64,000 nucleotides of DNA from the NCBI GenBank assembly GCA_016195325.1, contig JACPZX010000018.1, positions 1-64,000 on the forward strand. Reading direction: 5' to 3'. The translations under genes were made by a program, and so were the position numbers. Positions within the stretch are counted from its first letter, which is position 1. The number at the start of each line of letters is the position of its first letter. The notes beneath the pieces were generated by a model that saw only the letters and a program-made list of their open reading frames with translations, had not been told where the DNA came from and searched no databases. This document shows, piece by piece, positions 26,245-35,749 of this stretch. Origin of the DNA: Acidobacteriota bacterium (GTDB lineage: Bacteria > Acidobacteriota > Polarisedimenticolia > JACPZX01).

Positions 26245-29200
26245 ATGAATCCAAAGGATAAACCCAGCTCCCGCCCCGCGACCGTCATCATATATATAGG
26301 CGTTCTCTCCCTCCTCCTCGGGGGGACAGGCTCGGTGCGACCCCCCGGGGGGGCCACGGCCCCCGCCCAGACACCGCGCGACGCCGCCATCGAGCACAAC
26401 AACCTGGGGATCGCGCTCCTCGCGCAGTTCAAAGCGTCGGACGCCGAGAAGGAGTTCCGGCTCGCGATCGCCGCCGCTCCCGACTACGTCCCCGCGCTCG
26501 TGAACGTCGGGATCGCGCAGCTCGCGCAGGTGAGATACCCGGAGGCCACGGAGAGCTTCGGCCGCGCCCTCGCCGCCGATCCCGGGAACGTCCACGCGCA
26601 CTACAACCTCTCGCTCATCTTCAAGGTCCAGGGGAAGACCGACGAGGGGATCCTGCACGCGAAGGCGGCCGTCGCGGGCGACGGGCGCGACCCCGACCTG
26701 CACTACAACCTCGGCGCCCTCCACCAGTCGGCGCGCAACTTCGACGCGGCGATCGCCGAGTACCAGGCGGCGCTCAAGCTCGACTCGAACCTCCTCCCCG
26801 CCTACTACTCGCTCGGCCGCGCCTTCATCTCCAAGGGGGACATCGAGAGCGGGAAGAAGTACATGCAGAAGCACCAGGAGCTCCAGGCGGCGTCGAGCCT
26901 CCCGGTGTCGTCCTCGGGGATGAAGTACGGCGAGCAGGGGCGGTACTCTTTCGCGATGGAAGATCTCTCGGGGCGCAACGCGCGGGTCGACCCTCTCGCC
27001 GCGGGACGCATCACCTTCACCAACGCCTCGGTGACGTCGGGAGTGGCCTTCGCGCACTCGGGGGGAGGCGATCCTCTCGGGCTGCGCTCCCCCCTTCCCG
27101 CCGGCGGGAACGCGGCGGCGGTGCTCCGGGATCACGTCGCCCCCTTCCTCGGGAGCGGCGTCGGCGTCGCCGACGTCGACGGCGATGGGATGGAGGATCT
27201 GATCTTCCCCAACACCCTCGGGAAGCCGGCCGGCCTCTTCCTCAACAGGGGAAAGATGAGCTTCGAGGCCTCCGGGGCCGCGTCGGCCATCCCCACGGGC
27301 GAAGGGATGGGCATCGCCGCGGGCGACGTCGACAACGACGGCGACGTGGATCTGCTCGTGACGCGCTACGGCGGCGTGGCGCTCCTGCTCGGCGACGGGA
27401 AGGGGGCCTTCACGCCGGCCACGCTCCCCGCCTTGAAGGAGGGCTTCTTCGCGGCCGGGGCCTCGCTCGCCGACATCGATCACGACGGGGATCTCGACGT
27501 CTTCGTCGCAGGCCTCATGTCGGCGCCGAACCCGCCCCGCGAGTCCCTCTCCTTCCCCGGCGACTACGCCGGTGAGGAGATCCGCGTCTTCAGGAACAAC
27601 GGGAACGGCTCGTTCGCCGACGTGACGCAGGCCGCACGGTTCGGCGACGGCTCGACGCGGAACACCGGCGCCGTCTTCTCGGACTTCGACAACGACCGCG
27701 ACATCGACGTCGCGGTGGCTCGGCTCGGGCAGGGGATCGCCCTCTACACGAACAACCGCGACGGCACCTTCACGGACATCGGGGCGAAGGTCGGCCTCCC
27801 GACCAGCGGGAACTACCTCGGCATCGTCGCCGTGGATTACAACCGCGACGGATGGGTGGACATCGCGGCGACGTTGTGGGACTCGTCCGTCCCGCGCCTC
27901 TTCCGGAACGACGGGAGCGGCGCCTTCGCCCTCGACGTGACGGCCGTCGCCGACATCCCGCGCGACGGAAACGGCCCACTCTTCGGGCTGGGGGCGGCCG
28001 ACGTCGACAACGACGGCCTCGTGGACCTGCTCGCCGTGAACGGCACCGACAGCGGACCGGCGATCCGCCTCCTCCACAACCTGGGCCAGGGGATCTTCGA
28101 GGACGCCACGGCCGTCTCGGGGCTCGCGCGGGTGACGGCACGCCGGGGGCGCGGCCTCGCGGTCGCCGATCTCGACGCCGACGGCGATCTCGATCTCGTC
28201 ATCTCGAACAACGGCGCGTCGCCCACGATCCTGAGGAACGACGGCGGGAACAAGGGCCACTGGCTCACCGTGACGCCGAAGGGGCTCAACAGCAACAGGC
28301 AGGGGGTGGGGACGAAGGTCGAGGCGAAGGCCGGGACACTCTGGCAGAAGACCGAGATCGCCTCGGGCTCCGGATACCTCTCGTCCACGAGCCTGCGTCC
28401 CTTCTTCGGCCTCGGCGCCCACGCGAGCGTCGACGCGCTCAGGCTGTTGTGGCCCGGGGGCGTCCTCCAGGACGAGGTGAAGGTGGCCGCGGACGCCCCG
28501 CTCAAAGTCGATGAGCTCGACCGGAAGGGGACCTCCTGCCCCATCCTCTACACGTGGGACGGCACGAAGATCGCCTTCGTCACCGACTTCCTCGGCGGAT
28601 CGGCCTTCGGCTACCTCGTCGCCCCCGCCACCTGGAACACCCCCGACACCGACGAGTACGTGAGGATCCCGGCCGACAGGATCAGCCCCCACGACGGCCG
28701 CTACGAGCTCTACCTCGTCAATCAGCTCGAGGAGACGATCTACTTCGATCGCGCGCAGCTCGTCGCCGTGGATCATCCCGAGGGGACCGAGGCGTACCCC
28801 GACGAGAGGCTCGTCGAGACGCCGCCGTTCCCGGGGTTCAGGATGCACGTCGTCCGGGGGGCCCACCCGGCCGTCTCGGCCGTCGACGACCGAGGGCGCG
28901 ACGTCACCGACGCGCTCGCGAGGGAGGACCGCACGTATCCCGACGGCTTCCGGCTCCTGCCTTTCAAAGGCTACGCCGAGACGCACGCACTCACGCTCGA
29001 TCTCGGGGCGCCGGCCGCGGGAGGGGCCGTGCTGCTGATGACGGCGTGGATCGACTACGCCGACTCGACGAGCAACCTCGCCGCATCCCAGTCGGGAATC
29101 GCCCTCGCCGCCCCCTCCCTCGAGGCGCAGGACCCCTCGACGGGAGCGTGGATCGTCGTCGCGCACGACATGGGCTTCCCCGCGGGGCTCCCCAAGACGA

Positions 29201-29805
29201 TGATTGTCGATCTGACGGGGAAGCTTCCGCACGAAGCGACGAAGATCCGCATCACGACCAACATGAGGATCTACTGGGACAGGATCCTCGTCGCCACCCC
29301 GTCCGGGAAACCGGCGTCGATCACGCGGCTCGACCCGTCCGTCGCGCTCCTGAGGTGGCGCGGCTTCCCGCTCCCGGTCTCCCCCGACGGGAGGGCCCCC
29401 GCGGCGTACGACTACGCGCGCGAGGACCCCTCGATCTTCTGGAAGGCGCACGAGGGGTTCTACACGCGGTACGGCGACGTGCGGCCTCTCCTTGCATCAG
29501 CCGACGATCGGTACGTCATCACGCGCGGCGGCGACGAGATCGCGATGTCGTTCGATCCCGCCCCGCTTCCGCCCCTCGCGCCGGGGATGACGCGGACGTT
29601 TCTCCTCTACGCCGACGGCTTCGGGAAGGACATGGACGTGAACTCGGCCCGCCCGGATCGGGTCGAGCCTCTCCCCTACCATGCGATGCCGGCCTTTCCA
29701 TACCCCGCGTCGGCCGCGTACCCGGTCGACGATCGGGCGCTCGAGTACTTCGACGCGTACAACACGCGGCAGGTCAAGAGGAGCGTGACGCCGATCGGGC
29801 CGTGA
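26245..29805 (+). CDS. secreted TPR / FG-GAP / UnbV-domain protein
   Basis: An 1186-residue exported protein. An N-terminal hydrophobic segment (ATVIIYIGVLSLLLGGTG) precedes five or so TPR units (NNLGIALLAQFKASDAEKEFRLAI, HYNLSLIFKVQGKTDEGI, YYSLGRAFISKGDIESG). FG-GAP repeats then follow with calcium loops such as DVDGDGMEDLIFPN, DVDNDGDVDLLVTR and DLDADGDLDLVISNNG. An ASPIC/UnbV domain comes next (GVGTKVEAKAG, GSGYLSSTSLRPFFGLG, LRLLWPGGV). The last 400 residues are beta-rich without a known name. This TPR-FG-GAP-UnbV build is common in Acidobacteriota and Planctomycetes. The ATG at 26245 is chosen because the signal segment starts there; TATACT at 26203 may be its -10 element. Confidence 0.85.
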   Translation: MNPKDKPSSRPATVIIYIGVLSLLLGGTGSVRPPGGATAPAQTPRDAAIEHNNLGIALLAQFKASDAEKEFRLAIAAAPDYVPALVNVGIAQLAQVRYPEATESFGRALAADPGNVHAHYNLSLIFKVQGKTDEGILHAKAAVAGDGRDPDLHYNLGALHQSARNFDAAIAEYQAALKLDSNLLPAYYSLGRAFISKGDIESGKKYMQKHQELQAASSLPVSSSGMKYGEQGRYSFAMEDLSGRNARVDPLAAGRITFTNASVTSGVAFAHSGGGDPLGLRSPLPAGGNAAAVLRDHVAPFLGSGVGVADVDGDGMEDLIFPNTLGKPAGLFLNRGKMSFEASGAASAIPTGEGMGIAAGDVDNDGDVDLLVTRYGGVALLLGDGKGAFTPATLPALKEGFFAAGASLADIDHDGDLDVFVAGLMSAPNPPRESLSFPGDYAGEEIRVFRNNGNGSFADVTQAARFGDGSTRNTGAVFSDFDNDRDIDVAVARLGQGIALYTNNRDGTFTDIGAKVGLPTSGNYLGIVAVDYNRDGWVDIAATLWDSSVPRLFRNDGSGAFALDVTAVADIPRDGNGPLFGLGAADVDNDGLVDLLAVNGTDSGPAIRLLHNLGQGIFEDATAVSGLARVTARRGRGLAVADLDADGDLDLVISNNGASPTILRNDGGNKGHWLTVTPKGLNSNRQGVGTKVEAKAGTLWQKTEIASGSGYLSSTSLRPFFGLGAHASVDALRLLWPGGVLQDEVKVAADAPLKVDELDRKGTSCPILYTWDGTKIAFVTDFLGGSAFGYLVAPATWNTPDTDEYVRIPADRISPHDGRYELYLVNQLEETIYFDRAQLVAVDHPEGTEAYPDERLVETPPFPGFRMHVVRGAHPAVSAVDDRGRDVTDALAREDRTYPDGFRLLPFKGYAETHALTLDLGAPAAGGAVLLMTAWIDYADSTSNLAASQSGIALAAPSLEAQDPSTGAWIVVAHDMGFPAGLPKTMIVDLTGKLPHEATKIRITTNMRIYWDRILVATPSGKPASITRLDPSVALLRWRGFPLPVSPDGRAPAAYDYAREDPSIFWKAHEGFYTRYGDVRPLLASADDRYVITRGGDEIAMSFDPAPLPPLAPGMTRTFLLYADGFGKDMDVNSARPDRVEPLPYHAMPAFPYPASAAYPVDDRALEYFDAYNTRQVKRSVTPIGP

Positions 29806-29808
29806 CGC

Positions 29809-31464
29809 TCACCGCCGCAGCACCTTCCCCGCGTCCATCGACCTGAGCTCGCCGCGCTCGACGGCGGTCTCCCCGTTGACGATCACGAGATCGATCCCGT
29901 CGGCCATCCTCCTCGGCTCGGCGAACGTCGCGGCCGAGCCGATCGTCGCCGCATCGAAGACCACCAGATCCGCCCGCGCACCCCTTCGGACGACGCCGCG
30001 ATCGGCGAGGCCGAGGATCGCCGCCGGATAGGAGGTCATCTTCCGGATCGCCTCCTCGATCGGCAGCACCCCTCGCCCGCGCACGAACTCGCCGAGGATC
30101 TTCGGAAACGTCCCGTAGGCGGCGGGATGAGGAAGGCCGCGCCCGACGTCGTTCGCGTCGGTGCAGAAGGCTGAGTGAGGATCGGCGAGGAGCGACATGA
30201 GGCCCGAGTCGTCGGCCTCGTCCCCCGAGATCCCGTGGATGATCTGCGAGACCCGCCCCTCCGCCGCGACCATGAGATCCGAAATCGCGTCGAAGGGATC
30301 GCTCCCGGCTCGCTCGGCGAGATCAGTAAGTGAGAGACCCTCGGCCCAGCGCGATCCCTCGGTCGCCACGGTCCCCACCGTGATGCGGCGCCAGCCGACG
30401 GCGAGCACGAGGTTGTGCGCCCACCCGTTCACTCCCCAGGGCGGCCAGGCCGGCACCAAGCTCTCGACGTCGCGGCGCACGCGCGCGCGCGTCGCAGGAT
30501 CCCGGAGGCGATCTACCAGGGCGCCGAGCCCCCCCGCGAGCGCCCACGGCGGGTAGATCGCCGCCATCGACGTGGCGGCGGCGGTGTACGGGAACATGTC
30601 GTACGTCACGCGGACGCCGGCGCGCCGGGCTTCGCCCTCCATTTCGAGGACGCGGGGAATCATGGCCCAGTGCGCCGGCCCCACCGCCTCGCTGTGCGAG
30701 TGGTGGACGCGCACCCCCGCCCCGCGCCCGTACGAAAGGATCTCCTCGACCGCGTCGAGGAGCGTCTCGCTCGAGCCACGGACGTGCGCGGTGAGAAGGG
30801 CGTCGCGGCGCGCGAGGACCCGCGCGAGAGGGTCGATCTCGGTCGACGGCGTGAAGCTCCCGGGAGGGTAGATGAGGCCGAGGGACATCCCGAAGGCCCC
30901 GTCGCCGAGCGCGCGATCGAGCGAGGCCGCGATCGCGGCGATCGACTCGCCCCACGGGAGGGGGCGAGCGAGCCCCGCTTCCTCGACGCGGAGGGCGCCG
31001 TGCGCGACCAGCGTCGCGACGTTCAGCGGAACGCCGAGCGCCTCGAGGCGATCGAGGTACTCGCCGACCGTGCGCCATCTCCACGCCTCGTCCTTCGGCG
31101 TCATCCAGGCGACGACGTCGCGCAGCTCCCGCTCGTGCGCGTGCGCGACCGGCGCGGCCCCCAGCCCGCAGTTGCCGACGACCTCGGTCGTGATCCCCTG
31201 GGCGAGGCGCCCGTGGACGAGGCGGCGGCGCAGGGGCTCGTCGTCGAGCGCGAGGATCAGATCGCCGTGGGAGTGGAGGTCGATGAATCCCGGCGCGACG
31301 ATTTTCCCGGAAGCATCCACGACGCCGTCGGCGGCGGAATCCGGGATCGATCCCGGCGGCGCGACCTCCTCGATGACGTCCAGGGCGACGAGCACGTCGG
31401 CCGCGCGCGCGGGACCGCCGGTGCCGTCCACGAGGAGTCCGCCCCGAAACAGCCGCCGCTTCAC
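29809..31464 (-). CDS. N-acyl-D-amino-acid deacylase (amidohydrolase)
   Basis: Hydrolyses N-acylated D-amino acids to the free D-amino acid. The amidohydrolase metal motif GFIDLHSHGDL (HxH) lies at about residue 65, followed by GITTEVVGNCGLGAAPV (with the typical metal-ligand cysteine region), FGMSLGLIYPPGSF, LTAHVRGSSETLLDAVEEIL, VRVHHSHSEAVG, and near the end CTDANDVGRGLPHPAAYGTFPKIL. PIEEAIRKMTSYPAAILGLADRGVVRRGARADLVVFD closes the domain. The full length of 551 suits the family. The GTG start overlaps the stop of the phosphatase gene (GTGA). It is cytoplasmic and may recycle D-amino acids from cell wall turnover. Confidence 0.9.
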   Translation of the reverse strand: MKRRLFRGGLLVDGTGGPARAADVLVALDVIEEVAPPGSIPDSAADGVVDASGKIVAPGFIDLHSHGDLILALDDEPLRRRLVHGRLAQGITTEVVGNCGLGAAPVAHAHERELRDVVAWMTPKDEAWRWRTVGEYLDRLEALGVPLNVATLVAHGALRVEEAGLARPLPWGESIAAIAASLDRALGDGAFGMSLGLIYPPGSFTPSTEIDPLARVLARRDALLTAHVRGSSETLLDAVEEILSYGRGAGVRVHHSHSEAVGPAHWAMIPRVLEMEGEARRAGVRVTYDMFPYTAAATSMAAIYPPWALAGGLGALVDRLRDPATRARVRRDVESLVPAWPPWGVNGWAHNLVLAVGWRRITVGTVATEGSRWAEGLSLTDLAERAGSDPFDAISDLMVAAEGRVSQIIHGISGDEADDSGLMSLLADPHSAFCTDANDVGRGLPHPAAYGTFPKILGEFVRGRGVLPIEEAIRKMTSYPAAILGLADRGVVRRGARADLVVFDAATIGSAATFAEPRRMADGIDLVIVNGETAVERGELRSMDAGKVLRR

Positions 31465-32153
31465 TTCGGCGCGGGTGAGCGAGGGGGGGCGACGCGAGGG
31501 ACGAGGTCCAGCAGGTCCTTGAGGGATGAGAGGAGGCGATCCGGCCTGGCCTCGGCGAGCTCGGCGGCCGAGCGGCTCCCGGTCGGGACGACGACGACAG
31601 GCACCCCCGCCGCCCGCGCCGTCTCCACGTCCACCTCCATGTCGCCGACGTAGAGCGTCTGGGCCGGAGTGACCCCCATCCGCAGCATCGCGGTGAGGAC
31701 CATCTCGGGATGGGGCTTGCGGTTCTCGACGACGTCGGGGCCGAACACGGCGGTCACGTGCCGCCTCACGTGCAGCCCTTCGAGGAGCCGCCACGCGAAG
31801 TACGACGGCTTGTTGGTGGCGATCGACATCGCGTAGCCGCGCCGGTCGAGCTCGGCGAGAGTTTCCGCGACCTCCGGAAGGAGCGTCGTCATCCCGACGC
31901 AGACGCGATCGTAGTGGCGCCGGAAATCCTCGACCGCCCCCGCGACGCCCTCCGGACCTCCCAGCGCGCGCTCGATGAGGGTCTCGAGGCCTAAGCCCAC
32001 CAGCCCCCGCACCTCGGCGAAAGACTTCGGCGGCTTGCCGGCGAGCTCCAGGGCGTGGTTGAGGCTCACGGCGATCGCCTCGTACGAGTCGATGAGCGTC
32101 CCGTCGAGATCGAAGACGATCGCCCGCACGCGCTCGAAGCCCGGGACCCCCAT
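31461..32153 (-). CDS. gph: phosphoglycolate phosphatase-like HAD hydrolase
   Basis: A HAD-superfamily phosphatase of the Gph/PGP group. Motif I is VFDLDGTLIDSYEAI (both catalytic aspartates), motif II MSIATNKPSYF, motif III ENRKPHPEMVLTAM, and motif IV YVGDMEVDVETARAAGV. The cap (NHALELAGKPPKSFAEVRGLVGLGLETLIERAL) is the usual four-helix type with the VGxGxxxL substrate signature. The 230-residue length from the ATG at 32153 is normal; GAGGTG precedes it. The open frame reaches 32471 but that extension carries no HAD sequence. It is coupled to the deacylase downstream. Phosphoglycolate is the most likely substrate; other sugar phosphates are possible. Confidence 0.85.
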   Translation of the reverse strand: MGVPGFERVRAIVFDLDGTLIDSYEAIAVSLNHALELAGKPPKSFAEVRGLVGLGLETLIERALGGPEGVAGAVEDFRRHYDRVCVGMTTLLPEVAETLAELDRRGYAMSIATNKPSYFAWRLLEGLHVRRHVTAVFGPDVVENRKPHPEMVLTAMLRMGVTPAQTLYVGDMEVDVETARAAGVPVVVVPTGSRSAAELAEARPDRLLSSLKDLLDLVPRVAPPRSPAPK

Positions 32154-32518
32154 CGTGACGCCGCACCTCCACCCGCGAGGGCGCATTGTAGGCGCGGGAA
32201 GAACTTTTTCCACGCGCCGGGGCGCCGGAGGGAACTCCATTCCATCGAGGATCGCCGCAGCCCGGAAGAACGCCTCGCCGTCGATGGCACCATCCATGCT
32301 GTACGGGAGATCGGAGGAGGCGGACCGGGGTCGCATGGGGGTGCCGGCACCCCGAGAAGGTCCGGGCCGGGCGGCAAGGACGCCGCAGCCGGAGGAACCA
32401 CTCTCCTCCGGCTCCGGCCCGGACCCGATGGCGGCGCCTGGGTGAACCTTGATGAGTTTCGAGGGGTCCAATGGGTTAGTCTGATGTCGGGCCAGTCTGG
32501 TCTCACGGAGGACGCGCC
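32154..32518. other. 365-base noncoding stretch upstream of the TonB receptor
   Basis: No convincing gene is present. It holds a 16-base perfect palindrome (GGGGTGCCGGCACCCC at 32338-32353), the three-way-junction structure annotated separately at 32359-32425, and the ribosome site ACGGAGG just before 32519. A TTGATG at 32449-32454 could be a -35 element, but no good -10 follows at the right distance. The minus-strand open frame here is only an upstream extension of the phosphatase frame. Confidence 0.5.
32359..32425. repeat. perfect three-way-junction inverted repeats
   Basis: Three stems tile 67 bases without a single unpaired junction base. Outer stem: GGTCCGGGCCGG (32359-32370) with CCGGCCCGGACC (32414-32425), 12 pairs. 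Second stem: GCGGC (32371-32375) with GCCGC (32382-32386), loop AAGGAC. Third stem: AGCCGGAGGA (32387-32396) with TCCTCCGGCT (32404-32413), 10 pairs, loop ACCACTC. The same fold is possible on either strand. It could be a structured leader or small RNA, or an extruding DNA site. I could not match it to a known riboswitch class. Confidence 0.6.
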
Positions 32519-35500
32519 ATGAAACAGCCGCGCGCCGCGATCGCCGGTATCGTCTTCGCCGCGTCGGTGGGCGCGGCCGCCGCGCTGAGCAGCTCCGCCC
32601 TGCGCGGCACTGTGCGCGCGGACGACGGCACCCCCCTCCCCGGAGTGATCGTCACGCTCACGTGCGGCCCGGCCGCCGCGCCTCAGACCCCCGTGCGCCT
32701 CCTCACCGACGTCCACGGCGCGTTCACGTTCAACGGCCTCGAGGCGGAGCGGCCGTGCACCCTCAGGGCCGATCTCCCCGGGTACGCGGCGATCGACATC
32801 GGCCCGATCGCGCTCCGCTCTGGAAAGACGACCGACCTGCCGGTCCGGCTCACCCCTTCGGACGAGCTGACGACGCGGGTCGTCGTCGAGGCGACGCCGC
32901 GGACGGTGGACACCGAGACGGCGGTCACGAGCACGCGGTTCAACGACGAGTACATCGAAGGGCTGCCGCTCGTCGGCAGGAACTTCCAGGACCTCCTGAC
33001 GCTGGCCCCCGGCATCACGGACACCGACGGCGACGGGAACCCGAACGTCCACGGCGCGCGCGACACCGGACTGCAGTACCGCCTCGACGGCGCCGACATC
33101 ACCGACCCTCTCACCGGCCACTTCGGCCAGGTCCTCAACCTCGACGCCATCAAGGAGGTCGAGCTGATCACGTCGGGGGCCTCGGCCGAGTACGGGCGCG
33201 CCGACGGCGGCTTCGCCAACATCATCACGAAGTCGGGAACGAACGAGTTCGAGGCGTCGGCGAGGTTCTTCTTCCGTTCGATCTACTTCGACTCGCGCGG
33301 CGCCGCCGCGAACGACACCTTCCAGGCGGCCACCCCGACGACCCTCTCGTTCCGCGACCTGAAGGGGGCCTTCACCTTCGGCGGCCCGGTCGCGAGGGAC
33401 CGCCTCTGGTACTTCGCGTCGGTCCAGAGCATAGACATCCAGACCCCGGTGTCCCTGGGGGGGGCGGGGACGTTCGTGCGGACGATTCGGGGCTACCAGG
33501 GGCTCGCCAAGCTCACGTGGCAGATCTCCTCCGACAACAAGATCTCGATTGAGGGGAACTTCGATCCCCAGCGCTACGGCGGCCTGGGCCTCAGGCCCGG
33601 AGTCCTCGCAGAGAGCGATTACATCTTCCGGACCGGGGGGCTGACATCGACCCTACGCTGGACGACGATCCTCTCCCCCGTCCTCCTCATGGAGACGACC
33701 CTCTCGCACTTCGACACCGGCCAGGGGTACGACCCGGTCTCCAGTCGTTTCGCGCCGGTGCACGTGGACGTGCGCGCCGACGCCGGGGGCGAGCAGTTCT
33801 TCGCACTCTACCCCTGCAACGTCGTGAACTGCTTCCGGTCGATTGCCCCGACGAACCTCTACCAGATCGATCGCTACAACAACGAGGTGTCCGGGCCGTA
33901 CTACCAGAAGGACGGGGACCGCCGGATCCGGAACTCCTTCGGCTCGACTTTCAACCTGAACCTCGACGACGCGTGGGGATCGCACTCGGTCCGCGCCGGC
34001 TTCGAGTACACCGACGAGGCGTACGACGACCGGCTCATCACGAACCCGGTCCTCTCGAGCTCCCTGAGGCCCTCGCACGGGCCGATCCTGTCGCCGGTCG
34101 ACAACCCGATCGCCGTCTCCGGAATCCAGCTCCTGACGTCGTTCGACCCGCTCATCTCGTACCCGCACGCGACCGGAGGAGGGCTCGCCGCCTTCGTCCA
34201 GGAGAACTGGAAGCCGGCCTCGAACCTCACGCTCGGCTTCGGCCTGCGCCTCGATCAGGAGATCGTGGACACGTTCGGGCGACAGCCTTTCCGCCTGCGC
34301 GCCGAGGCGCGCGAAGCGCTTCGGAGATTCGATCTGGCCTGCTCCATCGTCGGCGTCCTGTGCGAGATCAACCGGACACCGGGGAAACCCTCGAGCGGCC
34401 TGCCGACGAGGATCGCTGCGCCCCCCGATTCCCCTCTCGCGCGGTTCGACACGAACGAGGACGGGTGGTTCGACACGGGGCGGGGGGGCGAGGGGGACGC
34501 CATCTGGGGGCTCTACACCCGCCCCGAGCTTCGCCCGGGCGAGAACTTCACGATCGCGAACCGGAACCTCGCCCCGCGCCTCTCGTTCGCGTGGGATCCC
34601 TGGAACGACGGACGCACGAAGGTGTCGGGGACGATGGGGCGCTACTTCGACCGCCTCTTCCTCGGCGAGGTGACCGTCGAGCAGCTCCCGGATGTGCGGA
34701 ACTTCGTCTTCGTTCCCGGCCCGGACGTGACCCCCTGGATCAACCCGGGGGATCGCTCCCTCCCGACCCTCACGCGGAGCATCTTCGAGGTGAACCGCGG
34801 CCTCACGACACCCTACACCGACGAGAGGACCTTCACGGTCGAGCGCGAGATCGCCCCCGAGTGGTCGATCGCCGTCACTTCGATCCAGCGCACCGCGAAA
34901 AACCTGCTCCAGGACTTCGACGTCAACCACATCACCTGTCCCGATTACCGAAAGGTCTTCCACGTCGATACGTACACGATCTGCGGGGAGAACGGGCGCC
35001 TCGTGATGGATCTCTTCGGCGGCTTCCCCGACAGGCCGCCGAGGAACGACCTGCCGATCGATCCGGTCCCCCTGGTCGGCCCGCTCAGCCTGCCGAACGG
35101 CGCCCCCGATCTCTACAACGTGAACCCCTACTTCGACCAGGTCTTCCGGGTCGGGAACTACAACGCCAGCCGCTACCGCGCTCTCGAGCTCGTCCTGAAC
35201 CGCCGGCTCCACCACAACTGGCAGATGCAGCTCTCCTACTCCCTCTCCAGGGCGACGGGGGACGCCGAGCAGTTCCTGTCGGTCCTGGGGGACGACCCGG
35301 CTTACCGCGACAAGCAGCGCGGCCCCCTCGACTACGATCAGCGGCACATCGTCAAGGCGTTCGCCTCCACGCACCTGCCGAAGCGCGTCATCCTGGGCGG
35401 CTCGATCTTCTGGGCCTCGGGGACGCCGTTCTCGGCGATCTACGAGACGATCGACATCGACGACGTCGGCAACTCCGCGCCGCGCTTCTCCTACGTGAAC

Positions 35501-35734
35501 GGACGGCGGAACGACCAGCGCAACGGGGATCAGTGGACCGTGAACGGCCGCGTCGAGAAGGGGTTCGCGATCTCCGGAAAGTCGGCCGAGGCCTACTTCG
35601 CCGTCGACAACCTCCTCGGCCAGGACGACGTCACGCTCTACGAGTCGCGGGCGAGCGCGGGGGCTCTCGGCCTCCGCAGCTTCAACCGCCGGTTCGGGCG
35701 CCGATGGGAGATGGGGATGAGCATCCACATCTGA
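32519..35734 (+). CDS. TonB-dependent outer-membrane receptor (Oar-like)
   Basis: A 1071-residue receptor. After a signal peptide (AIAGIVFAASVGAAAALS) comes a carboxypeptidase regulatory-like domain (LRGTVRADDGTPLPGVIVTLTCG ... GAFTFNGLEAERPCTL). The plug domain follows (VGRNFQDLLTLAPGI, LQYRLDGADITDP, IKEVELITSGASAEYGRADGGFANIITKSGTNEF). A beta-barrel of about 800 residues ends in an aromatic-rich strand (SFNRRFGRRWEMGMSIHI). This is the Oar/CarboxypepD_reg-TonB build usual in Acidobacteriota, Bacteroidota and Myxococcota. It imports large substrates or anchors surface factors; the substrate is unknown. GGAGG precedes the ATG. A structured noncoding region lies upstream. Confidence 0.92.
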   Translation: MKQPRAAIAGIVFAASVGAAAALSSSALRGTVRADDGTPLPGVIVTLTCGPAAAPQTPVRLLTDVHGAFTFNGLEAERPCTLRADLPGYAAIDIGPIALRSGKTTDLPVRLTPSDELTTRVVVEATPRTVDTETAVTSTRFNDEYIEGLPLVGRNFQDLLTLAPGITDTDGDGNPNVHGARDTGLQYRLDGADITDPLTGHFGQVLNLDAIKEVELITSGASAEYGRADGGFANIITKSGTNEFEASARFFFRSIYFDSRGAAANDTFQAATPTTLSFRDLKGAFTFGGPVARDRLWYFASVQSIDIQTPVSLGGAGTFVRTIRGYQGLAKLTWQISSDNKISIEGNFDPQRYGGLGLRPGVLAESDYIFRTGGLTSTLRWTTILSPVLLMETTLSHFDTGQGYDPVSSRFAPVHVDVRADAGGEQFFALYPCNVVNCFRSIAPTNLYQIDRYNNEVSGPYYQKDGDRRIRNSFGSTFNLNLDDAWGSHSVRAGFEYTDEAYDDRLITNPVLSSSLRPSHGPILSPVDNPIAVSGIQLLTSFDPLISYPHATGGGLAAFVQENWKPASNLTLGFGLRLDQEIVDTFGRQPFRLRAEAREALRRFDLACSIVGVLCEINRTPGKPSSGLPTRIAAPPDSPLARFDTNEDGWFDTGRGGEGDAIWGLYTRPELRPGENFTIANRNLAPRLSFAWDPWNDGRTKVSGTMGRYFDRLFLGEVTVEQLPDVRNFVFVPGPDVTPWINPGDRSLPTLTRSIFEVNRGLTTPYTDERTFTVEREIAPEWSIAVTSIQRTAKNLLQDFDVNHITCPDYRKVFHVDTYTICGENGRLVMDLFGGFPDRPPRNDLPIDPVPLVGPLSLPNGAPDLYNVNPYFDQVFRVGNYNASRYRALELVLNRRLHHNWQMQLSYSLSRATGDAEQFLSVLGDDPAYRDKQRGPLDYDQRHIVKAFASTHLPKRVILGGSIFWASGTPFSAIYETIDIDDVGNSAPRFSYVNGRRNDQRNGDQWTVNGRVEKGFAISGKSAEAYFAVDNLLGQDDVTLYESRASAGALGLRSFNRRFGRRWEMGMSIHI

Positions 35735-35749
35735 CCGCTCGTGCGCGCG

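Noticed and set aside
23977-29451. Very long minus-strand open frame (about 1820 codons) opposite the TPR/FG-GAP gene and beyond
   Set aside because: It is a shadow frame: extremely Arg/Gly/Val/Asp-rich, no domains, and it overlaps two well-supported genes (histidine kinase and the TPR protein). High GC content makes such frames stop-free.
32338-32425. Known riboswitch (cobalamin or c-di-GMP) upstream of the TonB receptor
   Set aside because: The conserved boxes of those classes (e.g. the B12 box or the GEMM core) are not present; the region is only described as structured.
32154-32471. N-terminal extension of the phosphatase up to 32471
   Set aside because: The extra 106 residues have no HAD sequence, and a normal ATG with GAGGTG lies at 32153.
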